From: Auanema rhodensis
Lineage: Eukaryota > Nematoda > Chromadorea > Rhabditida > Rhabditidae
DNA length: 64,000 bases
Reading direction: 5' to 3'
Assembly: GCA_964057225.1 (NCBI GenBank)
Contig: OZ059899.1
Location: 10,354,001-10,418,000 of the forward strand
Shown: positions 1-11,309 of the stretch, piece by piece
Position numbering within the stretch: the first letter of the stretch is position 1
How the letters are laid out: every line of letters starts with the position of its first letter
Notes under the pieces: model-generated
Databases searched by the model: none
The model's input: only the letters and a program-made list of their open reading frames with translations
Told to the model about the DNA's origin: nothing
Program-made: the position numbers and the translations under genes

Positions 1-435
1 AGTTTCTGAAATCTTAGTTGAACAAGGCCGTATATATTTTTTTCTGGAATTCGAAAGCATTTGGGATGGATATTAGAAGGAAAAGAACTAGCTTTTCCTA
101 CTTTAAAACAAACAATAAGAAATAAAATAAAAAAGATTGTTAGATATCCAATTTAAACTTATACATTTACTTCGATAAAGAGCCTATTAGTTTGAAATTT
201 TATGTCTTACAGTTCTCCAACAGAACAGACTGATCCTGATTTCTCTATGATTACATAAAACTCTCGTTTGATATACAAAAAGGAGAGGAATAACGTTTCC
301 AGGATATCAATGATATCGAATCTAGTGATATTGTAGAAAAATGTAATGTCAGCTCCATAGTTTTTCTCTAAATTTCTCTCATGACAATAGTCTTATTTTT
401 TTTTCATAAGAGTTTCTGAAATCTTAGTTGAACAA
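1..435. repeat. Partial unit end plus one short B unit upstream of the first tRNA
   Basis: Bases 1-25 are the tail of a unit cut by the window edge. Bases 26-435 are one complete 410-bp subfamily B short unit that starts with the five-base tRNA remnant GGCCG (26-30). It ends in AGTTGAACAA directly against the tRNA at 436. One private change, CATGACAATAG instead of CATCACAATAG, lies near 380. No gene is seen. Confidence 0.93.
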
Positions 436-442
436 GGCCGCG

Positions 443-453
443 TGGCGCAATGG
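443..453 (+). promoter_or_regulatory. Internal A box of tRNA-Arg copy 1
   Basis: TGGCGCAATGG spans tRNA positions 8-19 and fits the eukaryotic type-2 RNA polymerase III A-box consensus. The same sequence is present in every copy except the one at 11310-11382. Confidence 0.9.
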
Positions 454-486
454 ATAACGCGTCTGCCTACGGAGCAGAAGATTGTA

Positions 487-497
487 GGTTCGAATCC
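487..497 (+). promoter_or_regulatory. Internal B box of tRNA-Arg copy 1
   Basis: GGTTCGAATCC matches the B-box consensus GGTTCGANTCC exactly. With the A box it forms the TFIIIC binding site. Short units lack both boxes, because the deletion removes everything after tRNA base 5. Confidence 0.92.
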
Positions 498-512
498 TGC
501 CGTGGTCGTAAA

Positions 513-519
513 TTTTTTT
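513..519 (+). terminator. RNA polymerase III T7 terminator of tRNA-Arg copy 1
   Basis: A run of seven T residues begins five bases after the tRNA 3' end (tRNA, then TAAA, then T7). All eleven tRNA loci have the same arrangement. Confidence 0.88.
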
Positions 520-1043
520 CATTTGACTTGTCATTTACAAAAATCAAATTTATCTTCTTCAACGATTATTTTTGCAATGTGTCATAAAAATTTCACAGTT
601 GAACAAAACGTTTTTTAAGAATTTTTTTTGTTGTCAACATATATATTTTCCTGGAATTCGAAAGCATTTGGGATGGAAATTAGAAAGAAAAGAACTAGTT
701 TTTCCTATTTTAAAACAAACAAAAAAAATAAAATGAAAAAGATTGTTAGATATCCAATTTAAACTTATACATTTACTTCGATAAAGAGCCTATTAGTTTG
801 AAATTTTATGTCTTACAGTTCTCCAACAGAACAGACTGATCCTGATTTCTCTATGATTACATAAAATTCTCGTTTGATATAAAAAAAGAAGAGGAATAAC
901 GTTTCCAGGATGTCAATGATATCGAATCTAGTGATATTGTAAAAAAATGTAATGTCAGCTCCATAGGTTTTCTCTTAATTTCTCTCATCACAATTGTCTT
1001 AGTTTTTTTTCTCATAAGAGTTTCTGAAATCTTAGGTGAACAA

Positions 1044-1455
1044 GGCCGTATATATTTTTTTCTGGAATTCAAAAGCATTTGGGATGGAAATTAGAAAGAA
1101 AAGAACTAGTTTTTCCTACTTTAAAACGAACAATAAGAAATAAAATAAAAAAGATTGTTAGATATCCAATTTAAACTTATACATTTACTTCGATAAAGAG
1201 CCTATTAGTTTGAAATTTTATGTCTTACAGTTCTCCAACAGAACAGACTGATCCTGATTTCTCTATGATTACATAAAACTCTCGTTTGATATAAAAAAAG
1301 AAGAGGAATAACGTTTCCAGGATGTCAATGATATCGAATCTAGTGATATTGTAGAAAAATGTAATGTCAGCTCCATAGGTTTTCTCTTAATTTCTCTCAT
1401 CACAATTGTCTTAGTTTTTTTTCTCATAAGAGTTTCTGAAATCTTAGGTGAACAA
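1044..1455. repeat. Reference short unit, subfamily A (412 bp)
   Basis: This is a representative tRNA-less unit. GGCCG at 1044-1048 is identical to the first five tRNA bases and is followed directly by TATATATTTTTTTCTGG in place of the rest of the gene. The body then matches the long unit base for base apart from a few substitutions. It contains one EcoRI site (here GAATTC followed by AAAAGC), one SpeI site (ACTAGT) and one EcoRV site (GATATC). Confidence 0.93.
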
Positions 1456-2277
1456 GGCCGTATATATTTTTTTCTGGAATTCGAAAGCATTTGGGATGGA
1501 TATTAGAAGGAAAAGAACTAGTTTTTCCTACTTTAAAACAAACAATAAGAAATAAAATAAAAAAGATTGTTAGATATCCAATTTAAACTTATACATTTAC
1601 TTTGATAAAGAGCCTATTAGTTTGAAATTTTATGTCTTACAGTTCTCCAACAGAACAGACTGATCCTGATTTCTCTATGATTATATAAAACTCTCGTTTG
1701 ATATAAAAAAAGAAGAGAAATAACGTTTCCAGGATGTCAATGATATCGAATCTAGTGATATTGTAAAAAAATGTAATGTCAGCTCCATAAGTTTTCTCTT
1801 AATTTCTCTCATCACAATTGTCTTAGTTTTTTTTCTCATAAGAGTTTCTGAAATCTTAGGTGAACAAGGCCGTATATATTTTTTTCTGGAATTCGAAAGC
1901 ATTTGGGATGGAAATTAGAAAGAAAAGAACTAGTTTTTCCTACTTTAAAACAAACAATAAGAAATAAAATAAAAAAGATTGTTAGATATCCAATTTAAAC
2001 TTATACATTTACTTCGATAAAGAGCCTATTAGTTTGAAATTTTATGTCTTACAGTTCTCCAACAGAACAGACTGATCCTGATTTCTCTATGATTATATAA
2101 AACTCTCGTTTGATATACAAAAAGGAGAGGAATAACGTTTCCAGGATATCAATGATATCGAATCTAGTGATATTGTAGAAAAATGTAATGTCAGCTCCAT
2201 AGTTTTTCTCTTAATTTCTCTCATCACAATAGTCTTATTTTTTTTTCATAAGAGTTTCTGAAATCTTAGTTGAACAA

Positions 2278-2687
2278 GGCCGTATATATTTTTTTCTGGA
2301 ATTCGAAAGCATTTGGGATGGATATTAGAAGGAAAAGAACTAGCTTTTCCTACTTTAAAACAAACAATAAGAAATAAAATAAAAAAGATTGTTAGATATC
2401 CAATTTAAACTTATACATTTACTTCGATAAAGAGCCTATTAGTTTGAAATTTTATGTCTTACAGTTCTCCAACAGAACAGACTTATCCTGATTTCTCTAT
2501 GATAACATAAAACTCTCGTTTGATATACAAAAAGGAGAGGAATAACGTTTCCAGGATATCAATGATATCGAATCTAGTGATATTGTAGAAAAATGTAATG
2601 TCAGCTCCATAGTTTTTCTCTAAATTTCTCTCATCACAATAGTCTTATTTTTTTTTCATAAGAGTTTCTGAAATCTTAGTTGAACAA
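2278..2687. repeat. Reference short unit, subfamily B (410 bp)
   Basis: This unit is diagnostic of subfamily B: CAAAAAGGAGAGG replaces AAAAAAAGAAGAGG, CAGGATATC replaces CAGGATGTC, CATAGTTTTTCTCTAAATT replaces CATAGGTTTTCTCTTAATT, AATAGTCTTATTT replaces AATTGTCTTAGTT, and the end is AGTTGAAC. Complete B units lie at 26, 1868, 2278, 8847, 9257, 10491, 10900, 52865, 57985, 61061, 62295 and 62705. None occurs between about 11.4 and 52.8 kb. Confidence 0.9.
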
Positions 2688-2760
2688 GGCCGCGTGGCGC
2701 AATGGATAACGCGTCTGCCTACGGAGCAGAAGATTGTAGGTTCGAATCCTGCCGTGGTCG
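2688..2760 (+). tRNA. tRNA-Arg (anticodon ACG), copy 2
   Basis: The 73 bases are identical to those of the first copy, and a T7 run follows at 2765-2771. Two subfamily B short units lie immediately upstream. The long-unit spacer downstream has CATTTGACTTG, the version shared by the four left-hand tRNA loci. This copy and the one at 436 sit in a 2252-bp duplication, so one of them probably arose by a recent four-to-five-unit unequal exchange. I see nothing that would prevent expression. Confidence 0.97.
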
Positions 2761-5700
2761 TAAATTTTTTTCATTTGACTTGTCATTTACAAAAATCAAA
2801 TTTATCTTCTTCAACGATTATTTTTGCAATGTGTCATAAAAATTTCACAGTTGAACAAAACGTTTTTTAAGAATTTTTTTTGTTGTCAACATATATATTT
2901 TCCTGGAATTCGAAAGCATTTGGGATGGAAATTAGAAAGAAAAGAACTAGTTTTTCCTATTTTAAAACAAACAAAAAAAATAAAATGAAAAAGATTGTTA
3001 GATATCCAATTTAAACTTATACATTTACTTCGATAAAGAGCCTATTAGTTTGAAATTTTATGTCTTACAGTTCTCCAACAGAACAGACTGATCCTGATTT
3101 CTCTATGATTACATAAAACTCTCGTTTGATATAAAAAAAGAAGAGGAATAACGTTTCCAGGATGTCAATGATATCGAATCTAGTGATATTGTAGAAAAAT
3201 GTAATGTCAGCTCCATAGGTTTTCTCTTAATTTCTCTCATCACAATTGTCTTAGTTTTTTTTCTCATAAGAGTTTCTGAAATCTTAGGTGAACAAGGCCG
3301 TATATATTTTTTTCTGGAATTCAAAAGCATTTGGGATGGAAATTAGAAAGAAAAGAACTAGTTTTTCCTACTTTAAAACGAACAATAAGAAATAAAGTAA
3401 AAAAGATTGTTAGATATCCAATTTAAACTTATACATTTACTTCGATAAAGAGCCTATTAGTTTGAAATTTTATGTCTTACAGTTCTCCAACAGAACAGAC
3501 TGATCCTGATTTCTCTATGATTACATAAAACTCTCGTTTGATATAAAAAAAGAAGAGGAATAACGTTTCCAGGATGTCAATGATATCGAATCTAGTGATA
3601 TTGTAGAAAAATGTAATGTCAGCTCCATAGGTTTTCTCTTAATTTCTCTCATCACAATTGTCTTAGTTTTTTTTCTCATAAGAGTTTCTGAAATCTTAGG
3701 TGAACAAGGCCGTATATATTTTTTTCTGGAATTCAAAAGCATTTGGGATGGAAATTAGAAAGAAAAGAACTAGTTTTTCCTACTTTAAAACGAACAATAA
3801 GAAATAAAATAAAAAAGATTGTTAGATATCCAATTTAAACTTATACATTTACTTCGATAAAGAGCCTATTAGTTTGAAATTTTATGTCTTACAGTTCTCC
3901 AACAGAACAGACTGATCCTGATTTCTCTATGATTACATAAAACTCTCGTTTGATATAAAAAAAGAAGAGGAATAACGTTTCCAGGATGTCAATGATATCG
4001 AATCTAGTGATATTGTAGAAAAATGTAATGTCAGCTCCATAGGTTTTCTCTTAATTTCTCTCATCACAATTGTCTTAGTTTTTTTTCTCATAAGAGTTTC
4101 TGAAATCTTAGGTGAACAAGGCCGTATATATTTTTTTCTGGAATTCGAAAGCATTTGGGATGGATATTAGAAGGAAAAGAACTAGTTTTTCCTACTTTAA
4201 AACAAACAATAAGAAATAAAATAAAAAAGATTGTTAGATATCCAATTTAAACTTATACATTTACTTTGATAAAGAGCCTATTAGTTTGAAATTTTATGTC
4301 TTACAGTTCTCCAACAGAACAGACTGATCCTGATTTCTCTATGATTATATAAAACTCTCGTTTGATATAAAAAAAGAAGAGGAATAACGTTTCCAGGATG
4401 TCAATGATATCGAATCTAGTGATATTGTAGAAAAATGTAATGTCAGCTCCATAGGTTTTCTCTTAATTTCTCTCATCACAATTGTCTTAGTTTTTTTTCT
4501 CATTAGAGTTTCTGAAATCTTAGGTGAACAAGGCCGTATATATTTTTTTCTAGAATTCGAAAGCATTTGGGATGGACATTAGAAGTAAAAGAACTAGTTT
4601 TTCCTACTTTAAAACAAACAAAAAAAAATAAAATGAAAAAGATTGTTAGATATCCAATTTAAACTTATACATTTACTTCGATAAAGAGCCTATTAGTTTG
4701 AAATTTTATGTCTTACAGTTCTCCAACAGAACAGACTGATCCTGATTTCTCTATGATTATATAAAACTCTCGTTTGATATAAAAAAAGAAGAGGAATAAC
4801 GTTTCCAGGATGTCAATGATATCGAATCTAGTGATATTGTAGAAAAATGTAATGTCAGCTCCATAGGTTTTCTCTTAATTTCTCTCATCACAATTGTCTT
4901 AGTTTTTTTTCTCATTAGAGTTTCTGAAATCTTAGGTGAACAAGGCCGTATATATTTTTTTCTAGAATTCGAAAGCATTTGGGATGGACATTAGAAGTAA
5001 AAGAACTAGTTTTTCCTACTTTAAAACAAACAAAAAAAAATAAAATGAAAAAGATTGTTAGATATCCAATTTAAACTTATACATTTACTTCGATAAAGAG
5101 CCTATTAGTTTGAAATTTTATGTCTTACAGTTCTCCAACAGAACAGACTGATCCTGATTTCTCTATGATTACATAAAACTCTCGTTTGATATAAAAAAAG
5201 AAGAGGAATAACGTTTCCAGGATGTCAATGATATCGAATCTAGTGATATTGTAAAAAAATGTAATGTCAGCTCCATAAGTTTTCTCTTAATTTCTCTCAT
5301 CACAATTGTCTTAGTTTTTTTTCTCATAAGAGTTTCTGAAATCTTAGGTGAACAAGGCCGTATATATTTTTTTCTGGAATTCGAAAGCATTTGGGATGGA
5401 AATTAGAAAGAAAAGAACTAGTTTTTCCTACTTTAAAACATACAATAAGAAATAAAATAAAAAAGATTGTTAGATATCCAATTTAAACTTATACATTTAC
5501 TTCGATAAAGAGCCTATTAGTTTGAAATTTTATGTCTTACAGTTCTCCAACAGAACAGACTGATCCTGATTTCTCTATGATTTTATAAAACTCTCGTTTG
5601 ATATAAAAAAAGAAGAGGAATAACGTTTCCAGGATGTCAATGATATCGAATCTAGTGATATTGTAGAAAAATGTAATGTCAGCTCCATAGTTTTTCTCTA

Positions 5701-5765
5701 AATTTCTCTCATCACAATAGTCTTATTTTTTTTTCATAAGAGTTTCTGAAATTTTAGTTGAACAA
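2761..5765. repeat. Rest of long unit 2 and six short units
   Basis: The long unit ends at 3295 (608 bp). Short units start at 3296, 3708, 4120, 4532, 4944 and 5356. The first five are subfamily A. Those at 4120 and 4532 share a TTATATAAAA variant, and a CATTAGAG change with a private CTAGAATTC junction (an XbaI site overlapping EcoRI) marks the 4532 and 4944 junctions, indicating a one-unit duplication. The unit at 5356 is an A/B recombinant. No gene is seen. Confidence 0.92.
5356..5765. repeat. Recombinant short unit, left half A and right half B
   Basis: The left part carries A markers (AAAAAAAGAAGAGG near 5604, CAGGATGTC near 5631). The right part carries B markers (CATAGTTTTTCTCTAAATT from 5686, AATAGTCTTATTT, AGTTGAAC). 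The switch lies in the shared block between about 5640 and 5690. The unit ends against the tRNA at 5766 with GAAATTTTAG, a variant also seen before 9667 and 11310. Confidence 0.85.
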
Positions 5766-5838
5766 GGCCGCGTGGCGCAATGGATAACGCGTCTGCCTAC
5801 GGAGCAGAAGATTGTAGGTTCGAATCCTGCCGTGGTCG
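5766..5838 (+). tRNA. tRNA-Arg (anticodon ACG), copy 3
   Basis: This is an intact 73-nt copy with the same cloverleaf and a T7 run at 5843-5849. Its long unit is 609 bp, the commonest long-unit length here. It is the parent-like partner of the degenerate copy at 11310, because about 2.9 kb around both is duplicated with a 5544-bp shift. The 5' flank is GAAATTTTAGTTGAACAA, where other left-hand copies have ATCTTAGTTGAACAA. Confidence 0.97.
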
Positions 5839-5967
5839 TAAATTTTTTTCATTTGACTTGTCATTTACAAAAATCAAATTTATCTTCTTCAACGATTATT
5901 TTTGCAATGTGTCATAAAAATTTCACAGTTGAACAAAACGTTTTTTAAGAATTTTTTTTGTTGTCAA
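5839..5967. other. Spacer found only in long (tRNA-bearing) units
   Basis: These roughly 129 bp after the tRNA occur only in the eleven long units. They hold the T7 terminator and a T/A-rich stretch. They also hold a second copy of the 10-mer AGTTGAACAA (5927-5936), which also lies directly before the tRNA (5756-5765), and the short palindrome GTTGTCAAC. Together with tRNA bases 6-73 they make up the segment missing from short units (about 5771-5967). A 63-codon plus-strand frame starts in this spacer in most long units and runs to about 190 bp into the shared body, but it has no features of a real gene. Confidence 0.88.
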
Positions 5968-8022
5968 CATATATATTTTCCTGGAATTCGAAAGCATTTG
6001 GGATGGAAATTAGAAAGAAAAGAACTAGTTTTTCCTATTTTAAAACAAACAAAAAAAAATAAAATGAAAAAGATTGTTAGATATTCAATTTAAACTTATA
6101 CATTTACTTCGATAAAGAGCCTATTAGTTTGAAATTTTATGTCTTACAGTTCTCCAACAGAACAGACTGATCCTGATTTCTCTATGATTACATAAAACTC
6201 TCGTTTGATATAAAAAAAGAAGAGGAATAACGTTTCCAGGATGTCAATGATATCGAATCTAGTGATATTGTAAAAAAATGTAATGTCAGCTCCATAAGTT
6301 TTCTCTTAATTTCTCTCATCACAATTGTCTTAGTTTTTTTTCTCATAAGAGTTTCTGAAATCTTAGGTGAACAAGGCCGTATATATATTTTCCTGGAATT
6401 CGAAAGCATTTGGGATGGAAATTAGAAAGAAAAGAACTAGTTTTTCCTACTTTAAAACAAACAAAAAAAAAATAAAATGAAAAAGATTGTTAGATGTCCA
6501 ATTTAAACTTATACATTTACTTCGATAAAGAGCCTATTAGTTTGAAATTTTATGTCTTACAGTTCTCCAACAGAACAGACTGATCCTGATTTCTCTATGA
6601 TTACATAAAACTCTCGTTTGATATAAAAAAAGAAGAGGAATAACGTTTCCAGGATGTCAATGATATCGAATCTAGTGATATTGTAGAAAAATGTAATGTC
6701 AGCTCCATAGGTTTTCTCTTAATTTCTCTCATCACAATTGTCTTAGTTTTTTTTATCATAAGAGTTTCTGAAATCTTAGGTGAACAAGGCCGTATATATT
6801 TTTTTCTGGAATTCGAAAGCATTTGGGATGGAAATTAGAAAGAAAAGAACTAGTTTTTCCTACTTTAAAACAAACAATAAGAAATAAAATAAAAAAGATT
6901 GTTAGATATCCAATTTAAACTTATACATTTACTTCGATAAAGAGCCTATTAGTTTGAAATTTTATGTCTTACAGTTCTCCAACAGAACAGACTGATCCTG
7001 ATTTCTCTATGATTACATAAAACTCTCGTTTGATATAAAAAAAGAAGAGGAATAACGTTTCCAGGATGTCAATGATATCGAATCTAGTGATATTGTAGAA
7101 AAATGTAATGTCAGCTCCATAGGTTTTCTCTTAATTTCTCTCATCACAATTGTCTTAGTTTTTTTTCTCATAAGAGTTTCTGAAATCTTAGGTGAACAAG
7201 GCCGTATATATTTTTTTCTGGAATTCGAAAACATTTGGGATGGAAATTAGAAGGAAAAGAACTAGTTTTTCCTACTTTAAAACAAACAATAAGAAATAAA
7301 ATAAAAAAGATTGTTAGATATCCAATTTAAACTTATACATTTACTTTGATAAAGAGCCTATTAGTTTGAAATTTTATGTATTACAGTTCTCCAACAGAAC
7401 AGACTGATCCTGATTTCTCTATGATTACATAAAACTCTCGTTTGATATAAAAAAGAAGAGGAATAAAGTTTCCAGGATGTCAATGATATCGAATCTAGTG
7501 ATATTGTAGAAAAATGTAATGTCAGCTCCATAGGTTTTCTCTTAATTTCTCTCATCACAATTGTCTTAGTTTTTTTTCTCATAAGAGTTTCTGAAATCTT
7601 AGGTGAACAAGGCCGTATATATTTTTTTCTGGAATTCGAAAGCATTTGGGATGGAAATTAGAAAGAAAAGAACTAGTTTTTCCTATTTTAAAACAAACAA
7701 AAAAAAATAAAATGAAAAAGATTGTTAGATATCCAATTTAAACTTATACATTTACTTCGATAAAGAGCCTATTAGTTTGAAATTTTATGTCTTACAGTTC
7801 TCCAACAGAACAGACTGATCCTGATTTCTCTATGATTACATAAAACTCTCGTTTGATATAAAAAAAGAAGAGGAATAACGTTTCCAGGATGTCAATGATA
7901 TCGAATCTAGTGATATTGTAAAAAAATGTAATGTCAGCTCCATAGGTTCTCTCTTAATTTCTCTCATCACAATTGTCTTAGTTTTTTTTCTCATAAGAGT
8001 TTCTGAAATCTTAGGTGAACAA

Positions 8023-11000
8023 GGCCGTATATATTTTTTTCTGGAATTCGAAAGCATTTGGGATGGAAATTAGAAAGAAAAGAACTAGTTTTTCCTACTT
8101 TAAAACAAACAATAAGAAATAAAATGAAAAAGATTGTTAGATATCCAATTTAAACTTATACATTTACTTCGATAAAGAGCCTATTAGTTTGAAATTTTAT
8201 GTCTTACAGTTCTCCAACAGAACAGACTGATCCTGATTTCTCTATGATTATATAAAACTCTCGTTTGATATAAAAAAAGAAGAGGAAGAACGTTTCCAGG
8301 ATGTCAATAATATCGAATCTAGTGATATTGTAGAAAAATGTAATGTCAGCTCCATAGGTTTTCTCTTAATTTCTCTCATCACAATTGTCTTAGTTTTTTT
8401 TCTCATAAGAGTTTCTGAAATCTTAGGTGAACAAGGCCGTATATATTTTTTTCTGGAATTCGAAAGCATTTGGGATGGAAATTAGAAAGAAAAAAACTAG
8501 TTTTTCCTACTTTAAAACAAACAATAAGAAATAAAATAAAAAAGATTGTTAGATATCCAATTTAAACTTATACATTTACTTCGATAAAGAGCCTATTAGT
8601 TTGAAATTTTATGTCTTACAGTTCTCCAACAGAACAGACTGATCCTGATTTCTCTATGATTACATAAAACTCTCGTTTGATATAAAAAAAGAAGAGGAAT
8701 AACGTTTCCAGGATGTCAATGATATCGAATCTAGTGATATTGTAAAAAAATGTAATGTCAGCTCCATAAGTTTTCTCTTAATTTCTCTCATCACAATTGT
8801 CTTAGTTTTTTTTCTCATAAGAGTTTCTGAAATCTTAGGTGAACAAGGCCGTATATATTTTTTTCTGGAATTCGAAAGCATTTGGGATGGAAATTAGAAA
8901 GAAAAGAACTAGTTTTTCCTACTTTAAAACATACAATAAGAAATAAAATAAAAAAGATTGTTAGATATCCAATTTAAACTTATACATTTACTTCGATAAA
9001 GAGCCTATTAGTTTGAAATTTTATGTCTTACAGTTCTCCAACAGAACAGACTGATCCTGATTTCTCTATGATTACATAAAACTCTCGTTTGATATACAAA
9101 AAGGAGAGGAATAACGTTTCCAGGATATCAATGATATCGAATCTAGTGATATTGTAGAAAAATGTAATGTCAGCTCCATAGTTTTTCTCTTAATTTCTCT
9201 CATCACAATAGTCTTATTTTTTTTTCATAAGAGTTTCTGAAATCTTAGTTGAACAAGGCCGTATATATATTTTCCTGGAATTCAAAAGCATTTGGGATGG
9301 AAATTAGAAAGAAAAGAACTAGTTTTTCCTATTTTAAAACAAACAAAAAAAAATAAAATGAAAAAGATTGTTAGATATCCAATTTAAACTTATACATTTA
9401 CTTCGATAAAGAGCCTATTAGTTTGAAATTTTATGTCTTACAGTTCTCCAACAGAACAGACTGATCCTGATTTCTCTATGATTACATAAAACTCTCGTTT
9501 GATATACAAAAAGGAGAGGAATAACGTTTCCAGGATATCAATGATATCGAATCTAGTGATATTGTAGAAAAATGTAATGTCAGCTCCATAGTTTTTCTCT
9601 AAATTTCTCTCATCACAATAGTCTTATTTTTTTTTCATAAGAGTTTCTGAAATTTTAGTTGAACAAGGCCGTATATATTTTTTTCTGGAATTCGAAAGCA
9701 TTTGGGATGGAAATTAGAAAGAAAAGAACTAGTTTTTCCTACTTTAAAACAAACAATAAGAAATAAAATGAAAAAGATTGTTAGATATCCAATTTAAACT
9801 TATACATTTACTTCGATAAAGAGCCTATTAGTTTGAAATTTTATGTCTTACAGTTCTCCAACAGAACAGACTGATCCTGATTTCTCTATGATTATATAAA
9901 ACTCTCGTTTGATATAAAAAAAGAAGAGGAAGAACGTTTCCAGGATGTCAATAATATCGAATCTAGTGATATTGTAGAAAAATGTAATGTCAGCTCCATA
10001 GGTTTTCTCTTAATTTCTCTCATCACAATTGTCTTAGTTTTTTTTCTCATAAGAGTTTCTGAAATCTTAGGTGAACAAGGCCGTATATATTTTTTTCTGG
10101 AATTCGAAAGCATTTGGGATGGAAATTAGAAAGAAAAAAACTAGTTTTTCCTACTTTAAAACAAACAATAAGAAATAAAATAAAAAAGATTGTTAGATAT
10201 CCAATTTAAACTTATACATTTACTTCGATAAAGAGCCTATTAGTTTGAAATTTTATGTCTTACAGTTCTCCAACAGAACAGACTGATCCTGATTTCTCTA
10301 TGATTACATAAAACTCTCGTTTGATATAAAAAAAGAAGAGGAATAACGTTTCCAGGATGTCAATGATATCGAATCTAGTGATATTGTAAAAAAATGTAAT
10401 GTCAGCTCCATAAGTTTTCTCTTAATTTCTCTCATCACAATTGTCTTAGTTTTTTTTCTCATAAGAGTTTCTGAAATCTTAGGTGAACAAGGCCGTATAT
10501 ATTTTTTTCTGGAATTCGAAAGCATTTGGGATGGAAATTAGAAAGAAAAGAACTAGTTTTTCCTACTTTAAAACATACAATAAGAAATAAAATAAAAAAG
10601 ATTGTTAGATATCCAATTTAAACTTATACATTTACTTCGATAAAGAGCCTATTAGTTTGAAATTTTATGTCTTACAGTTCTCCAACAGAACAGACTGATC
10701 CTGATTTCTCTATGATTACATAAAACTCTCGTTTGATATACAAAAAGGAGAGGAATAACGTTTCCAGGATATCAATGATATCGAATCTAGTGATATTGTA
10801 GAAAAATGTAATGTCAGCTCCATAGTTTTTCTCTTAATTTCTCTCATCACAATAGTCTTATTTTTTTTCATAAGAGTTTCTGAAATCTTAGTTGAACAAG
10901 GCCGTATATATATTTTCCTGGAATTCAAAAGCATTTGGGATGGAAATTAGAAAGAAAAGAACTAGTTTTTCCTATTTTAAAACAAACAAAAAAAAATAAA

Positions 11001-11309
11001 ATAGAAAAGATTGTTAGATATCCAATTTAAACTTATACATTTACTTCGATAAAGAGCCTATTAGTTTGAAATTTTATGTCTTACAGTTCTCCAACAGAAC
11101 AGACTGATCCTGATTTCTCTATGATTACATAAAACTCTCGTTTGATATACAAAAAGGAGAGGAATAACGTTTCCAGGATATCAATGATATCGAATCTAGT
11201 GATATTGTAGAAAAATGTAATGTCAGCTCCATAGTTTTTCTCTAAATTTCTCTCATCACAATAGTCTTATTTTTTTTTCATAAGAGTTTCTGAAATTTTA
11301 GTTGAACAA
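8023..11309. repeat. Tandem duplication of a four-unit block (8023-9666 and 9667-11309)
   Basis: Both halves run in the same order: an A unit leading into GAAGAACG/CAATAATATCG, a unit with CATAAGTTTTC, a B unit, and a B unit with the CCTGG junction, GAATTCAAAAGC and a GAAATTTTAG end. This is the product expected of unequal crossing-over by exactly four monomers. Confidence 0.87.

Larger units (their letters stand above)
436..508 (+). tRNA. tRNA-Arg (anticodon ACG), copy 1
   Basis: This 73-nt gene folds into a full cloverleaf. The acceptor stem GGCCGCG pairs with CGTGGTC, with two G-U pairs. The D arm has a three-pair core (G10-C25, C11-G24, G12-C23) and keeps G18-G19. The anticodon stem TCTGC/GCAGA encloses the loop CTACGGA, so the anticodon at 469-471 is ACG. 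The T stem GTAGG/CCTGC holds the loop TTCGAAT, and the discriminator base is G73. A34 would be deaminated to inosine, allowing CGU, CGC and CGA to be read. A20 and C35, known eukaryotic arginine identity bases, are present. There is no intron and no encoded CCA. A T7 run follows at 513-519. The upstream unit is subfamily B. Confidence 0.97.
509..2687. repeat. Rest of long unit 1 and four short units
   Basis: Bases 509-1043 complete the first long unit, which is 608 bp because its A-run near 720 is one base shorter than in most others. Short units follow at 1044, 1456, 1868 and 2278. The first two are subfamily A; the last two are 410-bp subfamily B units leading to the second tRNA. The interval repeats the window start: bases 1 onward match bases 2253 onward, a shift of 2252 bp that also links the first two tRNAs. 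No gene is seen. Confidence 0.93.
5690..8640. repeat. Left copy of a multi-unit duplication (partner about 11234-14184)
   Basis: Seven successive landmarks recur 5544 bp downstream: GAAATTTTAG before the tRNA, GATATTCAATTT, the CCTGG junction, AGATGTCCAATTT, the GAAAACATTT unit, a unit with one fewer A plus AATAAAGTTTCC, and the GAAGAACG/CAATAATATCG unit. The copies differ by only a few substitutions, including the two in the tRNA. Endpoints are approximate, because the flanks are also related repeats. Confidence 0.85.
5839..11309. repeat. Rest of long unit 3 and twelve short units
   Basis: Short units start at 6375, 6788, 7200, 7611, 8023, 8435, 8847, 9257, 9667, 10079, 10491 and 10900. The four-unit block 8023-9666 is duplicated in tandem as 9667-11309 (shift about 1644 bp). 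The first copy is followed by a short unit and the second by a tRNA-bearing long unit. Units whose tRNA remnant begins at 6375, 9257 and 10900 keep the junction TATATATATTTTCCTGG of the long-unit spacer, unlike the usual TATATATTTTTTTCTGG. No gene is seen. Confidence 0.92.

Noticed and set aside
795-1000. A C/D or H/ACA small nucleolar RNA in the conserved block (CTGA and ATGATTA motifs, AGAACA)
   Set aside because: The C-box-like motifs deviate from RTGATGA, there is no terminal stem joining a C/D pair at a usual spacing, and the H/ACA motifs lack the two long hairpins.
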